DNA of 52,063 nt from DATAEY01 sp038199035 (lineage in GTDB: Bacteria > Actinomycetota > Thermoleophilia > Solirubrobacterales > Solirubrobacteraceae), in contig JBBPZM010000008.1 of assembly GCA_038199035.1 (NCBI GenBank), forward strand, positions 1 through 52,063, given 5' to 3'. This document shows positions 46,899-52,063 of this stretch, piece after piece. The notes under the pieces were generated by a model, which was given only the letters and a program-made list of their open reading frames with translations, made no database searches and was not told where the DNA came from. The translations under genes and the position numbers were made by a program. Position 1 is the stretch's first letter; every line of letters starts with the position of its first letter.

Positions 46899-47312
46899 TC
46901 AGCGGCTGATCGTGCTGCGCACGACCGGAACACCGAAGCGCCGCTGCGCTTCGGAGACCAGCTCGTCCTCGCGGTAGGCCTGCTCTTCCCCGGGGTGCGT
47001 GAAGACGACGATGCGATCGGCTTCGAAGGTCGCCAGGGCATCCTGCATGGCCAGCAGAGGGTCGCTCTCCCCGGTGTCCCCGACCGCGTCGACGCCCTCC
47101 TCCTCGAGGCGCTCGACCGTCTCCTCCTGCACGCGCTGGGCGGCCGCGATGGCGTCGTCGGAGTCCGAGGTCCAGAAGCGCACGGGCGAGTCCTGGAGGG
47201 CGGGGGAGACGACCATGACCTCCGCCTCCTGCGCCGCCTGCGCGTCGTCGTCGAGAGCACCGCGCAGGAGCTGCGCGTCGATCGGCTCCGACGTGAGGAC
47301 CAGCACCTTCAT
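46899..47312 (-). CDS. Small UspA-like nucleotide-binding-fold protein
   Basis: A 137-residue alpha/beta protein. It opens MKVLVLTSEPIDAQLLRGAL, has VMVVSPALQDSPVRFWTSDSDDAIAAAQRVQEETVERLEEEG, GDTGESDPLLAMQDALATFEADRIVVFTHPGEEQAYREDELVSEAQRRFGVPVVRSTI. The strand-helix order and D-P-L-L-A-M-Q-D-A-L followed by A-D-R-I-V-V-F match universal stress protein-like folds, but the ATP-binding G-x2-G-x9-G-S loop is missing. Role unknown. ATG at 47312 is the natural start before the first strand; the open frame upstream is not protein-like. Probably transcribed with the cupin gene 56 nt upstream. Confidence 0.75.
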   Translation of the reverse strand: MKVLVLTSEPIDAQLLRGALDDDAQAAQEAEVMVVSPALQDSPVRFWTSDSDDAIAAAQRVQEETVERLEEEGVDAVGDTGESDPLLAMQDALATFEADRIVVFTHPGEEQAYREDELVSEAQRRFGVPVVRSTISR

Positions 47313-47368
47313 CGCGACCTGCGGTACCCGGGCCCCTGCGGGCCGAAACGAGGCGACAGGGGCGGCGC

Positions 47369-47698
47369 TCACCCCTCGTGGCGGCGGGGATGACCCTCGC
47401 CGGGCCACGGCGCGAGCAGCATGAGCAGGCGCGTCTCGGTGCGGGCGCGCACCTCTCGCTCCTCTTTGGGCTCGAAGACCGCGAGGAAGCCCGGACCGCC
47501 CACCTGGTCGTCGCCGTCGTGGTCGATCTCGACCTCTCCGTCGACCACCAGCAGCCACGCGCGCTCGTGGACCTGGTGGGCCTGGAGGCTCTCGCCGGCG
47601 GGGAGGAGTAGGAGGATCGTGCGCCCCTCGGGATCGGACTGGAGCACCTCGGGATGATGGGGCTCGGCCTCCTGCGTGCGCAGGTTCCAATGTTGCAC
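47369..47698 (-). CDS. Small cupin-domain protein
   Basis: A 109-residue single-domain cupin. RTILLLLPAGESLQAHQVHERAWLLVVDGEVEIDHDG fits cupin motif 1 (H-x-H-x3-E-like: H-Q-V-H-E-R-A, then G-E-V), and GGPGFLAVFEPKEEREVRARTETRLLMLLAPWPG is motif 2 with the usual His replaced by the acidic segment. Metal binding is therefore uncertain. Function unknown; such cupins often buffer or sense small molecules. GTG start at 47698 with GGAG 7 nt upstream on the minus strand. Confidence 0.85.
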   Translation of the reverse strand: MQHWNLRTQEAEPHHPEVLQSDPEGRTILLLLPAGESLQAHQVHERAWLLVVDGEVEIDHDGDDQVGGPGFLAVFEPKEEREVRARTETRLLMLLAPWPGEGHPRRHEG

Positions 47699-47891
47699 GT
47701 GCTTTCTCCGATCGTCGCGGCTGGGGGCGCCGGCGATCCTATCCGCGGGTGCGCCGGGGAACCGCGCGGGCGGCGAGGCCGGCGCGGTCGCATCGGTCGC
47801 CTAGGCCCCAGCGGCCCGGAATACGGCGAATGGCGGCTCGCGGATCGGGGAATCCGGGGGTCGAGCGAGGCGGGCGACTGTCGGAACGCCA

Positions 47892-47909
47892 CCGATCCCC
47901 GGGGATCGG
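47892..47909. other. Perfect 18-bp palindrome
   Basis: CCGATCCCCGGGGATCGG, fully self-complementary with no loop, in the gene-poor gap between the cupin gene and the atp operon. Possibly an operator or a relic site. Confidence 0.7.
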
Positions 47910-47937
47910 CGCAGCGCCTCTATGGCCGCAATCCGCC

Positions 47938-48150
47938 CAACGCGTCGAGCGGGCCGAGTCGGGGTGGGGGCTCATGGTCGTCGACGCCCTGTCGCAGCGC
48001 TGGGGCGTCGAGCGTGGGGCACCCACGAGAGTGTGGGCGGAGCTTGCCCTGGAGGGCGAGACGCACCCCGCGAGCGCCTCTTCGCCCGCCCATCGCGGGG
48101 CTGCGCACGGGCGCGGACCGAGAATGGTCGCCGCCTCGGCCAGCGTATAG
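47938..48150 (+). pseudogene. 3' relic of an RsbW/HATPase_c-type anti-sigma kinase gene
   Basis: The frame reads RAESGWGLMVVDALSQRWGVERGAPTRVW-like sequence at 47950-48036 (ESGWGLMVVDAL, then QRWGVERG, TRVWAELAL). That is the C-terminal G-x-G-L-x-L-V block and final strand of GHKL ATPases of the RsbW/SpoIIAB group (compare G-W-G-L-x-L-V-D-x-L-A-x-R-W-G-V). Nothing upstream in any frame resembles the N-box or the rest of the domain, and the downstream codons to the TAG are not family-like. I read it as a decayed gene. Together with the palindrome and promoter it accounts for most of the 538-base gap 47699-48236. Confidence 0.6.
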
Positions 48151-48152
48151 AC
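48147..48152 (+). promoter_or_regulatory. -10 element of the atp operon
   Basis: TAGACT within TATAGACT, predicting a start near 48159 and a leader of about 78 nt. Confidence 0.5.
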
Positions 48153-48193
48153 TCGCTGATCCCACAGACGCCGGCCGTTCCGGTTGCTTGACC

Positions 48194-48229
48194 GCCCGCA
48201 CGGCGCCGCGCGGGCTTTGCTGTCTGTTG
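48194..48229 (+). terminator. Terminator-like attenuator in the atp leader
   Basis: GCCCGC (48194-48199) pairs with GCGGGC (48210-48215), and CGGC/GCCG extend the stem past an A-C mismatch. The T-rich TTTGCTGTCTGTTGG follows, ending 7 nt before the ATG of the first gene. It could terminate upstream transcription or attenuate the atp operon. Confidence 0.5.
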
Positions 48230-48236
48230 GGGCCGA

Positions 48237-48704
48237 ATGCTCCACCCCACCGACGACACAGCGACGAGTCCCGACCAGCCGCTCGCCGGAGGCGCCCTCG
48301 CTGGCCGCGCGGCGGTCGAGGCCCCGCGGCCCTCCCCCGGGAAGGTGCTCGTGCGCTACCTCGACCTCGTCGTGCTGGCGCTCGCCCTCCCGCTCTTCCT
48401 AGCCGCCGGCTTCCCCATGTTGGGCTACGCCACGGCCGCCGGGGCCTGGCTGATCCAGCGCGGCGCGCAGGCGCTGATGGCTCGTCGCGCCATGGCTGCC
48501 ACGGACGTGCGCGGCAAGCTCGGGTGGACCGCCTCGAGCATGCTCGCCCGGGGGTGGTTCGTGGCGCTGGTCGTCCTGCTCGTGGGGCTGCGCGCCAACG
48601 ACGCCGGCCTCGCCGCCGCCGTCCTCGTGGTCGTCCTCTTCACGGTCTACTTCGCGCTGGAGCTGGCCCTGCGGCCCTTCGAGCAGCTCGAGGCTCGGCG
48701 ATGA
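48237..48704 (+). CDS. AtpI-like membrane protein at the head of the ATP synthase operon
   Basis: A 155-residue protein with an Ala/Pro-rich cytosolic head and four predicted membrane helices (YLDLVVLALALPLFLAAGFPML, YATAAGAWLIQRGAQAL, WFVALVVLLVGL, AAAVLVVVLFTVYFALELAL). Position and topology match the AtpI/Atp-I slot before atpB, where the protein helps c-ring assembly or Mg2+ uptake, but the sequence itself is not clearly AtpI. Its TGA overlaps the atpB ATG (ATGA). Confidence 0.75.
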   Translation: MLHPTDDTATSPDQPLAGGALAGRAAVEAPRPSPGKVLVRYLDLVVLALALPLFLAAGFPMLGYATAAGAWLIQRGAQALMARRAMAATDVRGKLGWTASSMLARGWFVALVVLLVGLRANDAGLAAAVLVVVLFTVYFALELALRPFEQLEARR

Positions 48705-49621
48705 GCGCGCTCCTGGGGCGGATGAGCACCCGCATGAAGGTGCTCCTGGGGGTCCTCGGGGTGATCCTCCTCGGGGTGATCCTCGGTGCGATCTTCGGCA
48801 GCGCCGGGGCCAACAACGAGTTTCAGCCCCAGAACGAGTTCAAGCTGGATCCCTGGATTCCCATCCGGATCGGGCCGGTCGACCTGAGCATCAACAAGGC
48901 GGTCCTCTACCTCGCCCTGGCCAGCGTCCTCACGATCCTGACCATGGTGTGGATCGCGCGGCGCATGGCCATGCGCCCCAACCGGGTCCAGACGGCGATC
49001 GAGGCGACCTACGCCCTCATGCGCGACAACATCGCCATGGGCAACATGGATCGCCGGATCGCCGTGCGGTGGTTCTCGTTCGTCTCGACGCTCTTCCTCT
49101 TCATCTGGTTCTCCAACGTGCTCGGCTACCTGCCGCTGCCCACCAACACCCAGGAGCCGATCGAGATCTTCGGCTTCCAGTTCCCGGCGTTCGCCATCTA
49201 CGCCGCCACCGCCAACCTCTCGATCCCGCTGATGCTCACGCTCGTCGTGTGGTTCACCTACCACGTCGAGGGCATCCGCGAGCACGGGGTGGTCAAGTAC
49301 TTCAAGACCTGGATCCCCGGCGGCACGCCCAAGAAGATGTACCCGCTGATCGTGCCCATCGAGATCATTTCGCACCTCGTGCGGATCATCTCGCTGTCGG
49401 TGCGGCTGTTCGCCAACCTGCTGGCCGGCCACCTGCTGATCCTCTTCATGGCGGGCGGGATGGTCGTGCTCCTCGGCCTGGCCGCGCTCGGGGCCTTCAC
49501 GCTCCCGGTGGCGATCGGCTTCTACATGTTCGAGCTCGTCCTGATCGCGACGCTCCAGGCCTTCATCTTCGCCACGCTGGCCGCGATCTACATCGGCGGC
49601 GCGACGGCGGAGGGGCACTGA
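48701..49621 (+). CDS. atpB: ATP synthase F0 subunit a
   Basis: A 306-residue membrane subunit forming the proton half-channels. Seen: FQPQNEFKLDPWIPIRIGPVDLSINKAVLYLALAS, VWIARRMAMRPNRVQTAIEATYALMRDNIA, the conserved SNVLGYLPLP, PIEIISHLVRIISLSVRLFANLLAGHLLI with the essential arginine (S-V-R-L-F-A-N), and the C-terminal FELVLIATLQAFIFATLAAIYIGGA. An extra N-terminal helix (MKVLLGVLGVILLGVILGAI) precedes the core. ATG overlaps the previous stop. Confidence 0.96.
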   Translation: MSALLGRMSTRMKVLLGVLGVILLGVILGAIFGSAGANNEFQPQNEFKLDPWIPIRIGPVDLSINKAVLYLALASVLTILTMVWIARRMAMRPNRVQTAIEATYALMRDNIAMGNMDRRIAVRWFSFVSTLFLFIWFSNVLGYLPLPTNTQEPIEIFGFQFPAFAIYAATANLSIPLMLTLVVWFTYHVEGIREHGVVKYFKTWIPGGTPKKMYPLIVPIEIISHLVRIISLSVRLFANLLAGHLLILFMAGGMVVLLGLAALGAFTLPVAIGFYMFELVLIATLQAFIFATLAAIYIGGATAEGH

Positions 49622-49655
49622 TGACTTCTACCCGACATCAACAAGGAGGACGGCT

Positions 49656-49943
49656 GTGGACCTCTCATCTGTGACAGACCTGGTGACGTTTGCGCAGGCT
49701 GCCGGAGGCGGCAAGGGCATGCAGTCGATCGCCCTCGGCGTGGGCGCCGGCCTGGGCACTATCGGGCCCGGGGTGGGCGTCGGCTACATCTTCGGCAAGG
49801 TGATCGAGTCGGTCACCCGCCAGCCCGAGATGCGCGACGAGATCACCTCGATCCAGTGGCTGGGCTTCGCCCTGACCGAGGCGATCGTCTTCTACGCCTT
49901 CATCTTCGGCCTGATCGCGTTCTTCCTCGGCGGCAGCGGTTGA
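49656..49943 (+). CDS. atpE: ATP synthase F0 subunit c
   Basis: A 95-residue hairpin subunit of the rotor ring. Helix 1 IALGVGAGLGTIGPGVGVGYIFGKVIESV, loop TRQPEMRDEI (R-Q-P), helix 2 WLGFALTEAIVFYAFIFGLIAFFL with the ion-binding glutamate in L-T-E-A. The helix-1 position that is Gln in Na+ rings is Val (GPGVGVG), and the residue after Glu is Ala rather than Ser/Thr, which argues for H+ coupling. GTG start with AAGGAGG 7-8 nt upstream, the strongest ribosome site in the operon, as needed for a multi-copy subunit. Its stop overlaps the atpF ATG (TGATG). Confidence 0.96.
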   Translation: MDLSSVTDLVTFAQAAGGGKGMQSIALGVGAGLGTIGPGVGVGYIFGKVIESVTRQPEMRDEITSIQWLGFALTEAIVFYAFIFGLIAFFLGGSG

Positions 49944-50563
49944 TGGCCGCGCTCCCGCACCCGGGCGCTCTGCTCGTCCTCGCCCAGGCCGCTCCGCCGC
50001 CGCCCCCTCCGGCCGGCGGGAGCGGCGGCGGTGGCAGCGGCAACTTCCTGGTCACGCCCAGCATCGGGCTGATGATCTGGACGCTGCTGGCCTTCTTCAT
50101 CACGATGGCCATCCTCAAGAGGGTGGCGTTCCCGCGCATCCAGAACGCGCTGGACCGCCGTCAGCGCGCGATCGAGGACTCGATCGACGCCGCCGAGCGC
50201 ACGCGCACCGAGGCGGACAAGCTCCTCGACGAGTACCGCGAGCGTCTGTCGGACGCCCGCACGCAGGCGGAGGAGATCGTCGCCCGGGCGCGCAAGGCGG
50301 GCGAGCACGCCGAGCGCGAGGGCGAGGAGGCCGGAAAGGCCCGGCGGGACGAGCTCATGGAGCAGGCCAAGCGCGACATCGAGACCGAGACCCGGCGGGC
50401 GATCCACCAGATCCGCAACGAGGTGGCCGACCTGACCGTGCTCGCCACCGAGAAGGTCACGCGCAAGTCGCTGACCGACGAGGACCAGAAGCGCCTGGTC
50501 GAGGAGGCGCTCGAGGAGCTCGACTTCTCGGCGCTGTCAGCCAATGACGGGCGCGACGAGTGA
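49943..50563 (+). CDS. atpF: ATP synthase F0 subunit b
   Basis: A 206-residue peripheral stalk subunit: a short Pro/Gly-rich periplasmic head, one membrane helix (LMIWTLLAFFITMAIL), then RVAFPRIQNALDRRQRAIEDSIDAAERTRTEADKLLDEYRERLSDARTQAEEIVARARK and a long charged right-handed coiled coil to the C-terminus. It dimerises and links subunit a to delta/alpha. ATG overlaps the atpE stop by 1 nt. Confidence 0.96.
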   Translation: MAALPHPGALLVLAQAAPPPPPPAGGSGGGGSGNFLVTPSIGLMIWTLLAFFITMAILKRVAFPRIQNALDRRQRAIEDSIDAAERTRTEADKLLDEYRERLSDARTQAEEIVARARKAGEHAEREGEEAGKARRDELMEQAKRDIETETRRAIHQIRNEVADLTVLATEKVTRKSLTDEDQKRLVEEALEELDFSALSANDGRDE

Positions 50564-50609
50564 GCCCGATGCCGACACGCACCGCCTCCGCGGCCCCGAG
50601 GATCGCCTG

Positions 50610-51143
50610 ATGGAGGAGATCGCCCAGGTCTACTCGCGCGCCCTCTTCGAGGTGGCCAAGGAGCACGACAAGCTCGACGAGATCCGCGACCAGCTGGGCG
50701 AGCTCGCCGACGCGATGGCCGAGCAGCGCGACCTCCAGGTGTTCTTCTTCTCGCCCTACTTCTCCACGGACGAAAAGAAGGAGGGGCTGCACAAGGCGCT
50801 CAGCGACGCCGACGAGGTCCTCGTCAACACGCTGGAGCTGCTGATCGAGAACCACCGCATGCCCGCGCTGTTTCGAATCCGCCGCCAGTACGACGAGCGG
50901 TGGGAGCGAGAGAACCGGATGCTGCCCGTCGAGGTGACCAGCGCGATCGAGCTCGACGAGTCCACGGTCAAGCAGATCGGCGAGGCGATCGGCTCCCAGA
51001 CCGACCGGCGGATCGACCTCAAGGCCCACGTCGATCCCGACATCCTCGGCGGCATCGTCCTGCGCGTCGGCAACTCCATCCTCGACGCGTCGATCAGCCA
51101 CCGACTCGAACAACTGCGAAAGCAAGTCGCCAAGGCGGCCTGA
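50610..51143 (+). CDS. atpH: ATP synthase F1 subunit delta
   Basis: A 177-residue OSCP/delta subunit that joins the stalk to F1. Family start EEIAQVYSRALFEVAKEHDKLDEI, FFFSPYFSTDEKKEGL, VNTLELLIENHRMPALFRIRRQYDE, and C-terminal DPDILGGIVLRVGNSILDASISHRLEQLRKQV. The frame is open from an ATG at 50544, overlapping atpF by 20 nt; that adds 22 residues unlike the family, so I prefer the ATG at 50610, which has GAGG 11 nt upstream. Either start is possible. Confidence 0.93.
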   Translation: MEEIAQVYSRALFEVAKEHDKLDEIRDQLGELADAMAEQRDLQVFFFSPYFSTDEKKEGLHKALSDADEVLVNTLELLIENHRMPALFRIRRQYDERWERENRMLPVEVTSAIELDESTVKQIGEAIGSQTDRRIDLKAHVDPDILGGIVLRVGNSILDASISHRLEQLRKQVAKAA

Positions 51144-51162
51144 GAGGAGCACGGACCAACCG

Positions 51163-52063
<901 letters not shown>

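Noticed and set aside
47749..48150. Intact 133-aa gene between the cupin and atp genes
   Set aside because: Only ~35 residues near the middle resemble a GHKL C-terminus; the rest is Arg/Pro-rich and has no start signal.

Overview
The window is very GC-rich (about 70% or more). It has many GTG and a few TTG starts, 1-14 nt gene overlaps, and gene families typical of deep-branching Actinobacteria. Gene content (the rpmE-prfA-prmC-tsaC-glyA-wecA-atp order, a ParA gene overlapping an ftsZ with a long N-terminal extension, split B12 acyl-CoA mutase, ETF operon, GH57/GT4 pair) suggests Thermoleophilia, probably Solirubrobacterales. This is inference from family resemblance; no search was run. No rRNA, tRNA, insertion sequence, prophage or CRISPR array was seen. 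The window opens inside rpoD and ends inside atpA.

Layout. 1-6.9 kb: rpoD 3' end, a decayed DUF559 gene, CsbD-like stress protein, PilT-type ATPase, AIM24 protein, HxlR regulator, an unknown protein and an ArsA-type ATPase. 7-9.4 kb: orphan ParA overlapping an FtsZ with about 140 extra N-terminal residues. 9.5-15.7 kb: gamma-glutamyltransferase, lipoprotein, Lon-N-domain protein, photolyase, beta-hydroxyacid dehydrogenase, methyltransferase. 15.7-19.1 kb: methyltransferase-GH57-GT4 operon that copies the order of the mycobacterial methylglucose lipopolysaccharide genes Rv3030-Rv3031-Rv3032. 19.2-26.4 kb: MazEF-like toxin-antitoxin pair, MFS exporter, hexapeptide acyltransferase, MeaB GTPase, RTX-repeat protein, TadE-anchored protein, leucyl aminopeptidase. 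26.4-36.6 kb: thiolase, HAD phosphatase, a c-di-AMP (ydaO-type) riboswitch before a LytM-like wall protein, subtilisin-inhibitor-like protein, the two subunits of a B12 acyl-CoA mutase, and etfB-etfA-ETF:quinone oxidoreductase. 36.6-44 kb: rpmE, DUF1385, prfA, prmC, tsaC, glyA, wecA/tagO. 44-48.2 kb: an accessory block (TetR, R2-like oxidase, BtrH-like protein, USP-like protein, cupin, kinase remnant) that splits wecA from atp. 48.2-52 kb: atpI-like, atpB, atpE, atpF, atpH, atpA.

How the genes work together. The thiolase, MeaB, acyl-CoA mutase and complete ETF/ETF-QO set point to short-chain acyl-CoA oxidation feeding electrons into the quinone pool. A TetR/FadR-like palindrome sits at the etf promoter. 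The GH57-GT4-methyltransferase operon suggests a methylated cytosolic alpha-glucan. The riboswitch ties a wall protein to c-di-AMP.

Two window-wide patterns stand out. First, at least 16 genes have a TANNNT-like -10 element 6-10 nt before the start codon, so leaderless mRNAs seem common and were used here to choose starts. Second, short tandem duplications of 7-57 bp sit at gene ends and promoters, and in three cases copy the last codons plus the stop codon.
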